Shown: piece by piece, positions 15,783 to 23,731 of the stretch
How positions within the stretch are numbered: the first letter of the stretch is position 1
How the letters are laid out: each line of letters starts with the position of its first letter
Origin: Hyphomicrobiaceae bacterium
GTDB taxonomy: Bacteria > Pseudomonadota > Alphaproteobacteria > Rhizobiales > Xanthobacteraceae
Direction of reading: 5' to 3'
DNA: 34,379 nt
Assembly (NCBI GenBank): GCA_947472885.1
Contig: CANJBX010000039.1
Span: 1-34,379, forward strand
Notes under the pieces: generated by a model
Seen by the model: the letters and a program-made list of their open reading frames with translations, nothing else
Databases searched by the model: none
What the model was told of the DNA's origin: nothing
Position numbers and translations under genes: made by a program

Positions 15783-15923
15783 TCAATTATGGGTGCCGCT
15801 TTCCAGACCGACAGCAAGAATGCCGATGCAGGCGACGGCAATGACGGGATAAAGAACAAGCACGCGGTACCGGAACGCAAACCCTGCGCCACACAGGGCA
15901 GCGCGCAGCGCTCGCGCGATCAC
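15783..15923 (-). CDS. candidate 46-residue single-pass membrane protein
   Basis: A short frame within the 437-base gap 15629-16065. A GTG at 15923 is preceded by a textbook AAGGAG with 7-base spacing. It encodes a basic N-terminus (RALRAALCG, FRYR) followed by one hydrophobic stretch, VLVLYPVIAVACIGILAVGL, and a short polar tail ending at TGA 15783-15785. This has the basic-then-hydrophobic layout of small inner-membrane proteins. It is not recognised as a known family, and chance is a real possibility at this size. The remainder of the gap shows no gene. Confidence 0.35.
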   Translation of the reverse strand: MIARALRAALCGAGFAFRYRVLVLYPVIAVACIGILAVGLESGTHN

Positions 15924-15972
15924 GGAGGTTCTCCTTGCCGGATTATCCAGGGCCAGCCTCTGTTACCCCCGC

Positions 15973-15984
15973 AAACATATGTTT
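15973..15984. promoter_or_regulatory. 12-base perfect palindrome, possible operator
   Basis: AAACATATGTTT is a perfect self-complementary 12-mer in the gap upstream of the isomerase gene at 16066. It is more AT-rich than its surroundings. It could be an operator or part of a promoter. No regulator gene is nearby, so this is only a candidate. Confidence 0.25.
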
Positions 15985-16065
15985 AAGGTGCGTTCTTGTT
16001 GCGCCGCAGCGATCTGGGCTGTGCGGCGATGTTGAAGGTCAAATTCAGGTTCAGCGGACGCATTC

Positions 16066-16716
16066 ATGAGCCAGCCGGTCGATTTCTACTTCGATTTCAT
16101 CTCGCCCTACGCCTATATCGGCTCGACCCAGATCGAGGCGTTGGCCGCGCGCCATGGCCGCACCGTCAATTGGCGGCCGGTGCTGATCGGCGTCATGGTC
16201 ATGAAGGTGATGGGGCTCAAGCCGCTGCCGGAGACGCCGCTCAAGGGCGACTACCTGCGCCACGACGGCGTGCGTATGGCCGAGATCTTCGGCGTGCCAT
16301 TCAAGTATCACGACCTCAAGGGGCACAACTCGCTGGCGGCGTGCCGTGCGTTCCTGTGGCTGAAGCGGCAGGACCCCGCGCTCGCCGTGCGCTTCGCACA
16401 CCGGATTTTCAAACGGCTGTGGGTCGAAGGCCGCGACATCACACAGGCGGAAGTCGTCGCGGAGGCGGCGGCGGCACTTGGCGTTGACACGGCGGCGTTG
16501 CTCGCAGCCATCGCATCCGATACCGGCAAGCAGGCGCTCAACGAGGCGATGGATCACGCGATCAAGGTTGGCGCGTTCGGGGTGCCCTACTTTGTTGCAG
16601 ATGGCGAACCGCTGTGGGGTTGCGACCGGCTGTGGATGCTCGAACACTGGCTGGCGCACGGCACCTGGAAAGGCGCCGGCGCTGCCGTGTTGGCGAAGGC
16701 GGCTGCCCGCCCTTGA
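16066..16716 (+). CDS. 2-hydroxychromene-2-carboxylate isomerase family protein (DsbA-like, kappa-GST related)
   Basis: A 216-residue thioredoxin-fold protein of the HCCA-isomerase/kappa-GST family, which catalyses glutathione-dependent isomerisation in naphthalene and related aromatic degradation. The family N-terminus YFDFISPYAYIG puts the likely glutathione-activating Ser at residue 13. The conserved C-terminal block is GAFGVPYFV followed by GCDRLWMLEHWL. It is not preceded by aromatic ring-dioxygenase genes, so the real substrate may be something else that is glutathione-linked. Its TGA overlaps the TTGACT before the toxin gene. No strong Shine-Dalgarno is seen before the ATG. Confidence 0.88.
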   Translation: MSQPVDFYFDFISPYAYIGSTQIEALAARHGRTVNWRPVLIGVMVMKVMGLKPLPETPLKGDYLRHDGVRMAEIFGVPFKYHDLKGHNSLAACRAFLWLKRQDPALAVRFAHRIFKRLWVEGRDITQAEVVAEAAAALGVDTAALLAAIASDTGKQALNEAMDHAIKVGAFGVPYFVADGEPLWGCDRLWMLEHWLAHGTWKGAGAAVLAKAAARP

Positions 16717-16727
16717 CTTTGGGAGGT

Positions 16728-16745
16728 TGTAGCTTATATGCTACA
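16728..16745. promoter_or_regulatory. inverted repeat over the toxin start, probable toxin-antitoxin operator
   Basis: TGTAGC at 16728-16733 and GCTACA at 16740-16745 are perfect inverted arms around TTATAT, and the toxin ATG (16738-16740) lies inside. A TTGACT at 16713-16718 and TATATG at 16735-16740, 16 bases apart, look like -35 and -10 boxes, but that promoter would make a transcript starting after the ATG. A GGGAGG at 16721-16726 suggests instead a leadered mRNA. An operator for the HigA-like protein is the likeliest role (inference). Confidence 0.5.
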
Positions 16746-17034
16746 TTCCATTGAAATCAGGCAAACCGAAATCTACGAAAGATGGTTTGCCAAATTGCGG
16801 GATGAAAATGCCCGCGCAAAAATTCTTGTTCGTATCCGCCGTCTTTCGCTCGGCAATATGGGCGACGTCAAGGCTGTGGGTGGCGGAGTAAGCGAACTCC
16901 GGATCGATCATGGTCCTGGCTATCGTGTTTATTTCACAAAGCGCGGCAAAGCCTTGGTCTTGCTTTTGTGCGGCGGCGATAAAAAGACCCAGTCGTCTGA
17001 CATCGAGAAGGCCATGGCGCTGGCAAAGGAATAG
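16738..17034 (+). CDS. type II toxin, RelE/HigB-like (HI1419 / phage Gp49-like family)
   Basis: A 98-residue basic protein of the RelE/ParE superfamily, probably a ribosome-dependent mRNA endonuclease. Family traits are an N-terminal ETEIYERWF-like helix (here QTEIYERWF), LRDENARAKILVRIRRL, GDVKAVGGGVSELRID, the core strand GPGYRVYF, and the C-terminal LLLCGGDKKTQSSDIEKA. The length is normal for the subgroup. The antitoxin follows with 5 bases between its ATG and the toxin stop. This toxin-first order is typical of HigBA-like and HI1419-type modules. Confidence 0.9.
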   Translation: MLHSIEIRQTEIYERWFAKLRDENARAKILVRIRRLSLGNMGDVKAVGGGVSELRIDHGPGYRVYFTKRGKALVLLLCGGDKKTQSSDIEKAMALAKE

Positions 17035-17039
17035 TGAAA

Positions 17040-17363
17040 ATGGCACTCAAAACCAAAATCTGGGATGCATCCAAGCTCCTCACCAGCGACAAGCAAATTA
17101 CCGCCTATCTGAATGCAGCCATTGAAGACGGCGACCCTGCGGTCGTTGTTGCAGCACTCGGCGATATTGCCCGTGCGAAAGGCATGTCCAAAATCGCCCG
17201 TGAAGTGGGCGTCTCACGCGAGAGCCTCTACAGGTCTCTCAGTGAAAACGGAAACCCGGAGTTCGGGACTATCGTCAAAGTCTCCGAATGCCTTGGGTTG
17301 GGCGTCAAGTTCACCCAGCTTCCCAAGGCAAAGGGAAAGCGCACTTCGGCGCTCGCGCAATAG
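17040..17363 (+). CDS. type II antitoxin, HigA/Xre-like (HI1420 family)
   Basis: A 107-residue helix-turn-helix antitoxin. The N-terminal third (DASKLLTSDKQITAYLNAAIEDGDP) is typical of the addiction-module antidote family, and the HTH is MSKIAREVGVSRESLYRSL followed by NPEFGTIVKVSECLGL. It neutralises the toxin by binding and probably represses the pair through the palindrome at 16728-16745. The ATG at 17040 has AAAGGA 8 bases upstream and is preferred to the GTG at 17034 that overlaps the toxin stop. The gene ends tail-to-tail with the TctC gene at 17379. It is the only DNA-binding regulator outside the IS fragment in the window. Confidence 0.9.
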   Translation: MALKTKIWDASKLLTSDKQITAYLNAAIEDGDPAVVVAALGDIARAKGMSKIAREVGVSRESLYRSLSENGNPEFGTIVKVSECLGLGVKFTQLPKAKGKRTSALAQ

Positions 17364-17378
17364 ATATGCTGCGGAGGG

Positions 17379-18353
17379 TTACTCCGCCTGAATGCCGATG
17401 GACGGGATCACCTTGCCCCAGTAATCGACCTCGTTGGAAATCAGCGCGGCGAATTCCTGCGGCGTATTGGTGAGTGGCACGAGGCCCTGCAGCTTCATCT
17501 TCTCCTGCACGTCCGGCATTTTCAGCGCCGCCACCATCGCCGCGTTGAGTTTGTCCACGATGGCCTTCGGCGTGCCGGCAGGCGCCAGCAGTCCGCTCCA
17601 GCCGATGTTGTAGACGCCGGGCACGCTCTCGTTCACGGCGGGAAGGTTCGGAAATTCCGCGAGGCGTCCCTTTTCACCCGATGCAATGACGCGGATCGAG
17701 CCTGATGCCGCGTGCGGCAGCAACGCGGGCAGGGTGCCGAAGCCGACCTGGATATTGCCGGCGACGAGATCCTGCACCGCGGGCGCCCCGCCGCGATAGG
17801 GCACATGCACCATGTCGATGCCGGTTTTCTGCTTGAGCAGTTCGGCGCAGATGTGATGGCCGGAGCCGACGCCGGAAGAGCCGTAGGAAATCTTGCCGGG
17901 GTTTTTCTTGGCGTAGTCGATCAGCTCCTGCACCGTGTTGATCGGCATCTTGGAGTTTACGGCGAGCGCAAGCACGACGTCCGATGCGATGCCGACCGGA
18001 ACGAACGCGGTCTTGGGGTCGAACGGAAAGTTCTTCTGCATATACTTGTTCATCGTCAGCGCGGCGTTGACGGTATAAAGGAGCGTGTAGCCGTCGGGCT
18101 GTGCGTTGGCGACCGCCGCCGCACCCGTGGTGCCACCCGCGCCGCTGCGGTTGTCGATGATGATCTGTTGCCCAAGCGTCTTGCTCATCGGGTCCTGCAG
18201 GATGCGCATCGCCGCGTCGGTCGAACCGCCCGGCGGGAAGCCGACGATGATGGTGATGGGCCGGTTGGGATAGTCCTGTGCCTTGAGCGTGGCCGGTGCG
18301 AACAGTGCAGTGGCGCAGGCAGCTAGTGCCGCAACACGAAGTTTCCGGATCAT
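17379..18353 (-). CDS. Bug/TctC-family tripartite tricarboxylate transporter substrate-binding protein
   Basis: A 324-residue periplasmic binding protein, the third TctC-type gene in the window. The signal peptide is about residues 1-25 (ending LKA before QDYPNRP). Family segments are FPPGGSTDA, NRSGAGGTTGA, PDGYTLL, VPYRGGAPAVQDLVAG and LAPAGTPKAI. The start at 18353 has AGAGGAG 7 bases upstream, better than the in-frame ATG at 18377. It lies 50 bases after the MmgE/PrpD gene on the same strand and so probably binds the acid processed by that enzyme. No TctA/TctB partner is present. Confidence 0.93.
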   Translation of the reverse strand: MIRKLRVAALAACATALFAPATLKAQDYPNRPITIIVGFPPGGSTDAAMRILQDPMSKTLGQQIIIDNRSGAGGTTGAAAVANAQPDGYTLLYTVNAALTMNKYMQKNFPFDPKTAFVPVGIASDVVLALAVNSKMPINTVQELIDYAKKNPGKISYGSSGVGSGHHICAELLKQKTGIDMVHVPYRGGAPAVQDLVAGNIQVGFGTLPALLPHAASGSIRVIASGEKGRLAEFPNLPAVNESVPGVYNIGWSGLLAPAGTPKAIVDKLNAAMVAALKMPDVQEKMKLQGLVPLTNTPQEFAALISNEVDYWGKVIPSIGIQAE

Positions 18354-18403
18354 CGTTTCACTCCTCTTTAGCAGCATTTTTTGCTGCGCTTTGTTCAGTC
18401 AAT

Positions 18404-19768
18404 CTATTCTGCCGCAGGCGCGAGCTTGCGGCGCAGTTCACCGATGCCCGCAAGCTGCGGCAAGTCCTGTAGTGCATCGAACATGCGCGATGCGCTTTCG
18501 CGGTCGATCACGATTGAGGCGCAGTCCGAGAATTTCTGCCACAGCACATCGCGCTCGACGCCGCGCGCGAAATGGCCGCGCGGGTATTTTACCTGCCTGG
18601 AATCGAGCGTCGCGCCGTTTGCCAGCGTGAGGCGGACCTGGTCGAACGGCGAGCGGATCGGCTCTTCTGGGTCCTTGTCGGTGATCGGGTGAATGCGGAC
18701 CTTGCCGAAGAAATCCTGTACGTCGGCGCGGCGCACGAACGGCGTCGCGACTTCCTCGTCCGAGCAGCGTCCGGCAATCGCGGCGGCGGCGATGGCAAAC
18801 TCCGCGCTGAACTTTGCCTCCAGCGCCGTCTGTGGGCGGCTGTTGCGCAGGATCTTCGCGGAGTTCTCCGAAACATCCACATCGACCTGCACGATGTCGC
18901 TGGCTTTCACGCCGTTGTCCCTGCACACGTCGATCATGGCATCGAGGATGCGGTGGGTGCCAAAGCACATCGGGTAGAGCTTTACATTGATGCCGAGCTT
19001 GACGATGCGCCACAGCTTGCCATAACTCGCCGGGCTTTTGGTATCGACATTGCCATGCGGCGACACCGCGCGCAGGAAGCCGAGATCGTGTTCGATGGTG
19101 TCGGGAGATGCGGTCAGGCCCGCCTGCGCCAGCCGCGTCGCGGTTAATGCCGAGCGCGCGCTGTGGCCGAGGTGGAACGGCTTGGTCATGGAACCGAAGT
19201 TCGACACCAGGCCGGAAGCCATGGAAGCGGCGATGCCGATGGCGCGGGTTGCGGTTTCCGCGTCGAGCTTGCGCAGCACGGCGCTCGCGCCGGCGGCGGC
19301 GATGGCGCCATGCACGGCGGAAGGATGCCAGCCCTTCTGGTGCAGCGAGTCTTCCTCGCGCGCGGCGAACTCGGCCCAGATTTCATAACCGGCGACGTAA
19401 GCCGCGATCATCGCCTTGCCGTCTGCACCGACCTCCTGTGCTTCCGCGAGAATGGCGGGTACCAACGCCGCACTCGGATGGCCGGTGAGGCCGGTGTCGT
19501 CGTAGTCGAGCGCGTGTGCGGCGGCGCCGTAGATCAGCGCCATGTCCGGCGCGGAAATCCGCAGCGGGCCAAAGCCGGCAATCGTGTTGACGGGATCTGG
19601 ATAGCCGACGGACTTCGCAACGATGGAAGTAACGGGTTCGGGCAGGCCCGCAATCAGCACGCCGACGCAATCGGTGAAGCCACGGCAGATGGTCGGCACG
19701 GCTTCAGCGGGAATATGCTCATAGCGCAATCCCGCCAGAAATTTTCCGGTGTCCGCAGTCAGACCCAT
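18404..19768 (-). CDS. MmgE/PrpD family protein (2-methylcitrate dehydratase-like)
   Basis: A 454-residue protein of the PrpD/IDS-epimerase fold, whose members dehydrate 2-methylcitrate, decarboxylate cis-aconitate or epimerise iminodisuccinate. Recognisable parts are DCVGVLIAGLPEP near the start, the active-site region ALDYDDTGLTGHPSAALVP, KGWHPSAVHGAIAAA, GSMTKPFHLGHSARSA and KLYPMCFGTHR in the lid domain. The start at 19768 (MGLTADTGKFLAGL) gives normal length; the frame is open further upstream to 20383 but that part overlaps the divergent CoA-transferase gene and is not PrpD-like. A TctC gene follows. Divergent from it is a class III CoA-transferase. The substrate is likely a small polycarboxylate (inference). 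Confidence 0.9.
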   Translation of the reverse strand: MGLTADTGKFLAGLRYEHIPAEAVPTICRGFTDCVGVLIAGLPEPVTSIVAKSVGYPDPVNTIAGFGPLRISAPDMALIYGAAAHALDYDDTGLTGHPSAALVPAILAEAQEVGADGKAMIAAYVAGYEIWAEFAAREEDSLHQKGWHPSAVHGAIAAAGASAVLRKLDAETATRAIGIAASMASGLVSNFGSMTKPFHLGHSARSALTATRLAQAGLTASPDTIEHDLGFLRAVSPHGNVDTKSPASYGKLWRIVKLGINVKLYPMCFGTHRILDAMIDVCRDNGVKASDIVQVDVDVSENSAKILRNSRPQTALEAKFSAEFAIAAAAIAGRCSDEEVATPFVRRADVQDFFGKVRIHPITDKDPEEPIRSPFDQVRLTLANGATLDSRQVKYPRGHFARGVERDVLWQKFSDCASIVIDRESASRMFDALQDLPQLAGIGELRRKLAPAAE

Positions 19769-19903
19769 GATGTCAGGCCCATCGTTTCGCTCCCGGTTAC
19801 GCAGCTTTTGCGCCGCGCTTATTTGTGCCAGCTTAGCCCGGCATTGCATTATGTCGCTGCGCGGGTGGTCTGCGCAAACGCTAAGTTGACAGGAAAGCTG
19901 ATC

Positions 19904-21052
19904 GTGCCCGAGCCATCTGCCGCACAACCGCTCAAGGGCCTGGTCGCCGTCGAGTTGGGAACCAGCGTCGCCGCGCCGACCGGCTCGATGATCCTGGCTG
20001 AACTCGGCGCCGAGGTTTTCAAGATCGAGCCGCCGAAGGGTGACGATGCGCGCCACTGGGGGCCGCCATTCCACAATGGCGACGGCATGAATTTCGTCGC
20101 GCTCAACCGCAACAAGCGTTCGGTCACGGTGGATTATAACGACGCAGGCCAGCGTGAGACGCTCAGGCGGTTCATTATCGAACGCGCCGACTTCGTGATC
20201 CAGAACCTGCGCGCAGGCGTCGTCGAGAAGTTCGGGCTGGACAGCGAAACGCTGACCAAGGCCAAGCCGTCGCTGATCTACTGCAATCTGGCGGCGTTCG
20301 GCCGCAAGGGGCCGCGCGCGGACAAGCCGGGATACGATCCGCTGATGCAGGCGTTCGGCGGCATCATGAGCATCACGGGACACGACGGCGACGCGCCGGT
20401 GCGCGTCGGCCCGGCCATCATCGACAAGGGCTCCGCGATGTGGCTCGTTATCGGCGCGCTATCGGCGCTGCACCGTCGCAATCTTACCGGCGAGGGCTGC
20501 ATCATCGACGGTTCGCTCTACGAAACGGCGCTGCACTGGATGGCCGTGCCGACGGCGCAATATCTTGCGTCGAAGAAAGTCCCGCGCCGCATGGGTTCGG
20601 AGAACATCGCGCTGGCGCCGTATGGCGGGTTTCAGGCATCCGACGGCTGGCTGGTGCTGGCGGTCGGCAACGAAGGGCATTTCGCCAGGCTGGCGGTGGC
20701 GCTGAAACATCCCGAATGGGCGAGCGATCCGCGCTTCCTCACCAATGCGGACCGCGTCAACAATCGCCCTGCGATCAAGGCGCTGGTGTCGGAAGCGATC
20801 AAGGGGAATACGCGCGCGCACTGGCAGGCGGTGCTGGACGAGGCGGGGGTGCCTTGCGCGCCGGTGCTGTCGATCGACGAGGCCATCGCGGACCCGCAGA
20901 GCAAGTCGCTCGGCATGTTGCAGGATGCGCCCGATGGCGGGTTGTCGCTGATGGGCCTGCCGATCTCGTTCAACGGCGAACGTCCGCCGCTGCGCACTAG
21001 CGCGCCGAAACTTGGCGAAGCCAACGAAACCGTGCTTGGCAAAAGAAAATAG
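19904..21052 (+). CDS. class III CoA-transferase (CaiB/BaiF/formyl-CoA transferase family)
   Basis: A 382-residue CoA-transferase that moves CoA between carboxylic acids through an aspartyl intermediate. It begins with PLKGLVAVELG and PTGSMILAELGAEVFKIEPP, the family N-terminus. The probable catalytic Asp is residue 174 in GPAIIDKGSAMW, followed by ALHRRNLTGEGCIIDGSL. The GTG at 19904 has AGGAAAG with 6-base spacing; the frame is open back to 19163 but overlaps the antisense PrpD gene, so that extension is rejected. It diverges from the PrpD-TctC pair across a 135-base gap, suggesting uptake, CoA activation and dehydration of one acid. A GST gene follows after 10 bases. Confidence 0.9.
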   Translation: MPEPSAAQPLKGLVAVELGTSVAAPTGSMILAELGAEVFKIEPPKGDDARHWGPPFHNGDGMNFVALNRNKRSVTVDYNDAGQRETLRRFIIERADFVIQNLRAGVVEKFGLDSETLTKAKPSLIYCNLAAFGRKGPRADKPGYDPLMQAFGGIMSITGHDGDAPVRVGPAIIDKGSAMWLVIGALSALHRRNLTGEGCIIDGSLYETALHWMAVPTAQYLASKKVPRRMGSENIALAPYGGFQASDGWLVLAVGNEGHFARLAVALKHPEWASDPRFLTNADRVNNRPAIKALVSEAIKGNTRAHWQAVLDEAGVPCAPVLSIDEAIADPQSKSLGMLQDAPDGGLSLMGLPISFNGERPPLRTSAPKLGEANETVLGKRK

Positions 21053-21062
21053 GGAATGTGCG

Positions 21063-22034
21063 ATGGGCTATCTGTTGAACGGCACATGGACCGACGGCGA
21101 TCCGGCCAGGCAGACCGGCAAGGCCGGCACGTTCGACCGCATCGAAAGCGTGTTCCGCGACCGCATCACGGCGGATGGTTCGTCGGGCTTCAAGGCCGAA
21201 GCAGGGCGCTACCATCTCTATGTCGCGCATTCATGCCCGTGGGCGCACCGCACGATGATCTATCGCGCGATCAAGCAGCTCGACCACGCGATTACGATCT
21301 CGCACTGCATTCCCGGCGAACGCACGCGCGGCTGGACCTACGAGGCGAATGCGAAATATCCCGACTGCATTCCCGATACGGTCAATGGCTTTCGCTATCT
21401 CTATGAGGCCTATGTCGCGAGCGAGCCAAGCTACACTGGTAAGGTGACGGTGCCGACGCTGTGGGACAAGAAGACGAAACGCGTCGTCAACAACGAGTCG
21501 TCGGAAATCATCCGCATGCTCAACAGCGAATTCGCCGGCATCGCGGGCGACGACACCGACTATTATCCGGAAAAGCTGCGCGCGGAGATCGACCGCGTCA
21601 ACGACTTCACCTATGCCAGCATCAATAACGGTGTCTATCGCTGCGGGTTCGCGAAGTCGCAGGCGGCGTACGACGAAGCCTACGACAAGCTGTTTGCCGC
21701 GCTCGACGAACTGGAGGCGCGATTGACGCGCGACAGGACGCTGGTAGGCGGCCAGATCACCGAGGCCGACTGGCGCCTGCTGCCGACCCTGCTGCGGTTC
21801 GACGTGGCGTATTTTTCGCTGTTCAAATGCAACCGCCAGCGCATCGCCGACTATCCCGCGCTGACGCGCTACATGCATATGCTCCTCGCGGTGCCGGGCG
21901 TGATATCGACCGTTGTGCCGCGCTACTACGTGATCGGCTATTACTCCAACGTGAACGTCAATCCGACCGGCATCATTCCGCGTGGCACGCCCGCTGAATA
22001 TGCATCTGCGCAAGGCCGCACGGCGGCGGCATGA
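21063..22034 (+). CDS. glutathione S-transferase, xi class (glutathionyl-hydroquinone reductase-like)
   Basis: A 323-residue protein of the ECM4/YqjG/PcpF family, which reduces glutathionyl-hydroquinones with glutathione. The catalytic Cys58 is in CPWAHRT, the hallmark of the class. Other family segments are a substrate-side stretch near TVNGFRYLYEAY, VPTLWDKKTKRVVNNESSEIIRML, the INNGVYRCGFAKSQAAYDEAY helix and LTEADWR-like ITEADWRLLPTLLRFD. The start at 21063 (MGYLLNGTW) is the family N-terminus, with AGGGA upstream. It is probably co-transcribed with the CoA-transferase. The reaction fits repair or recycling of quinone-glutathione adducts formed during aromatic degradation. Confidence 0.9.
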   Translation: MGYLLNGTWTDGDPARQTGKAGTFDRIESVFRDRITADGSSGFKAEAGRYHLYVAHSCPWAHRTMIYRAIKQLDHAITISHCIPGERTRGWTYEANAKYPDCIPDTVNGFRYLYEAYVASEPSYTGKVTVPTLWDKKTKRVVNNESSEIIRMLNSEFAGIAGDDTDYYPEKLRAEIDRVNDFTYASINNGVYRCGFAKSQAAYDEAYDKLFAALDELEARLTRDRTLVGGQITEADWRLLPTLLRFDVAYFSLFKCNRQRIADYPALTRYMHMLLAVPGVISTVVPRYYVIGYYSNVNVNPTGIIPRGTPAEYASAQGRTAAA

Positions 22035-22240
22035 GGTCAGGTGTTCCTTATACTGGCACGCGGCCGTTCAGCGACGGCCACCTGTCAATCCGTTCATGCG
22101 TTCGCGAAAGGTCCCTGCACCAAAGGTCCCGCATCAAGACTTTTGTTCAAACTTGCGTATGCGTCGTTTGGAAGCTGTTGGCGGGCCGTGAAAATTGCTA
22201 TCACTAGCCACGCGGCAGCTCACATTGCGATTCCCGACAT

Positions 22241-23731
22241 ATGACCGAAGTTCGTATTCCCCGCAAAAAATTCGAGCGGCTGGCGCTGGCGAAATTTGTG
22301 CTGGGCAAGTCGTTCTATATCATGGTCGGCCTGCTGGTCATCGAGGCCTTGCTGACGGCGGCGACGACTTATCTCATCATCAAGGCCGGCCGCGACGTCG
22401 CCAATGACGACTTTCTGACGGGCGATCTGCTGTGGATTCTGGCCGCACAGTCGGCCGCCTATATCATCGGTGCGATCAGCTGGATCTTTGCCGAGCGTGC
22501 CGGCTTCGGCGGTTTCGGCAAATACATGCAGCGCTTTGCGCGCGACAATCGCCACGAGACCCGGCTGCTCCATGAAAAAGGCACGCGCGAAATCGTCGAG
22601 CCGTTCCTCACCGGCGAGACGTTCCATATTTATTTTCAACTCGTCTACGAACTCGAGGCCGACCTCAAGCTCGCGTTCCACCTGCTGTTCAACACCGCCG
22701 TACTCGGCAGCGAAATCGACGGCAGCTTTCCCATTGCCTACGGCATCGCATTTTCGGTGCTGATCCTGCTGCAAATCCTTGTCCGCAAGCCGGTGGCGCG
22801 CGCCTTCCTCGAGAACCAGCGCCAGACCAATCGCATGACCGCGCAGGGCTACACCGCCTGGGACAACGTGTTTGCCGGCAACCGCTACAATCTCCGGCTC
22901 TGGCTTGCCGGCTTCAAGCTGCGCCTGCGCGACGCGTTGCGCGCGCAGATCTGGGCGATCATGACGCGCGAGGGGCTTTCCTCCGCAAGCGGCATCATCG
23001 GCCTCGCCATCATCTTTGCTGCCATCGTCGTCGTCGCTATGCGCAACGCCGGCGACACCGAAGTCCTGATCGTGCTGGCGGCGACCCTGCCGCGCCAGAT
23101 CGAAATGACCAAGGACATGTATTCGCTGGCGGCTGGCTGGAACGATATGGTGGCGATCTGGGCGCGCATGGGCGGCGTCGTTGCCAGCATGCGGCCGGAT
23201 TTCGATCCGCAGTATGACGCCCGCATGAAATACGACCGTATCATGCTGCGCGAAAACGATCAGGTGACGAATGCGCTGTCGCTTGAGGATGCGCTGAAGA
23301 AGGTTTTTGCCAGCCCGAACGGTCGCATCAACGTGCGCGGCGGCAACGGCTCCGGCAAATCGACGCTGCTCGCGGCGCTCAAGGCCGAGATCAAGAATCG
23401 CGCCTACTACTGGCCGACCACCGACCGTCTGGCGTTCAAGTTCGCCGAAGGCGTCGATCCCGAAGGCGTCGATGAAGGCGAGATCGATGCTGAATTACTG
23501 GAAGAGCTGGGTGAGGCTGCAGCGCCGCCGCCGAAGAAAATCGGCTTTTCCTCCGGTGAGCGGCAGCTTCGTTCGCTGCAGGAAATCGTGCGCTACACCG
23601 ATGCGTCGGTTTACCTGTTCGACGAGTGGGACGCCAACCTCGATACCGAGAACCGGGCCGCCGCCGATGCGCTGGTCGCCAAGCTGGCGGAGCGCGCCCG
23701 CGTGATCGAGATTTCCCACCGCGACCGCTGA
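22241..23731 (+). CDS. atypical ABC transporter-like protein: membrane domain fused to a short, degenerate ATPase domain
   Basis: A 496-residue protein. Residues 1-340 hold hydrophobic segments at about 25-48, 64-84, 163-182 and 251-268 with long helical linkers, like an exporter-type membrane half. The C-terminal ATPase has Walker A GGNGSGKST (367-375), a signature FSSGERQ (436-442) where LSGGQ is usual, Walker B VYLFDEWDANLD (457-468, Glu462 after Asp461) and His493 in ISHRDR, after which the protein stops. The ATPase domain is about 150 residues, against 220 or more normally; no clear Q-loop is seen, and an acidic insert (about 405-425) replaces part of the helical subdomain. The start at 22241 lacks a clear Shine-Dalgarno. 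The family and cargo are not recognised. The 206-base gap before it shows only a weak 6-bp hairpin. Confidence 0.8.
   Translation: MTEVRIPRKKFERLALAKFVLGKSFYIMVGLLVIEALLTAATTYLIIKAGRDVANDDFLTGDLLWILAAQSAAYIIGAISWIFAERAGFGGFGKYMQRFARDNRHETRLLHEKGTREIVEPFLTGETFHIYFQLVYELEADLKLAFHLLFNTAVLGSEIDGSFPIAYGIAFSVLILLQILVRKPVARAFLENQRQTNRMTAQGYTAWDNVFAGNRYNLRLWLAGFKLRLRDALRAQIWAIMTREGLSSASGIIGLAIIFAAIVVVAMRNAGDTEVLIVLAATLPRQIEMTKDMYSLAAGWNDMVAIWARMGGVVASMRPDFDPQYDARMKYDRIMLRENDQVTNALSLEDALKKVFASPNGRINVRGGNGSGKSTLLAALKAEIKNRAYYWPTTDRLAFKFAEGVDPEGVDEGEIDAELLEELGEAAAPPPKKIGFSSGERQLRSLQEIVRYTDASVYLFDEWDANLDTENRAAADALVAKLAERARVIEISHRDR

Noticed and set aside
15646-15986. Plus-strand frames covering the gap before the isomerase gene
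   Set aside because: They overlap the SDR promoter side, show no domain or ribosome site, and are less convincing than the 46-residue minus-strand frame.
17371-17387. A GCGGAG/CTCCGC hairpin as a terminator between the antitoxin and TctC genes
   Set aside because: The stem is only 6 bp, overlaps the TctC stop codon and lacks a T-tract.
19163-19903. N-terminal extension of the CoA-transferase frame
   Set aside because: The extension is antisense to the PrpD gene and lacks family sequence. GTG at 19904 has a good ribosome site and gives normal length.
19769-20383. N-terminal extension of the MmgE/PrpD frame
   Set aside because: It overlaps the divergent CoA-transferase gene, and the PrpD N-terminus starts at 19768.
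22062-22079. A GGCCGT/ACGGCC hairpin after the GST gene as a terminator
   Set aside because: The stem is 6 bp with no T-run, so too weak to call.
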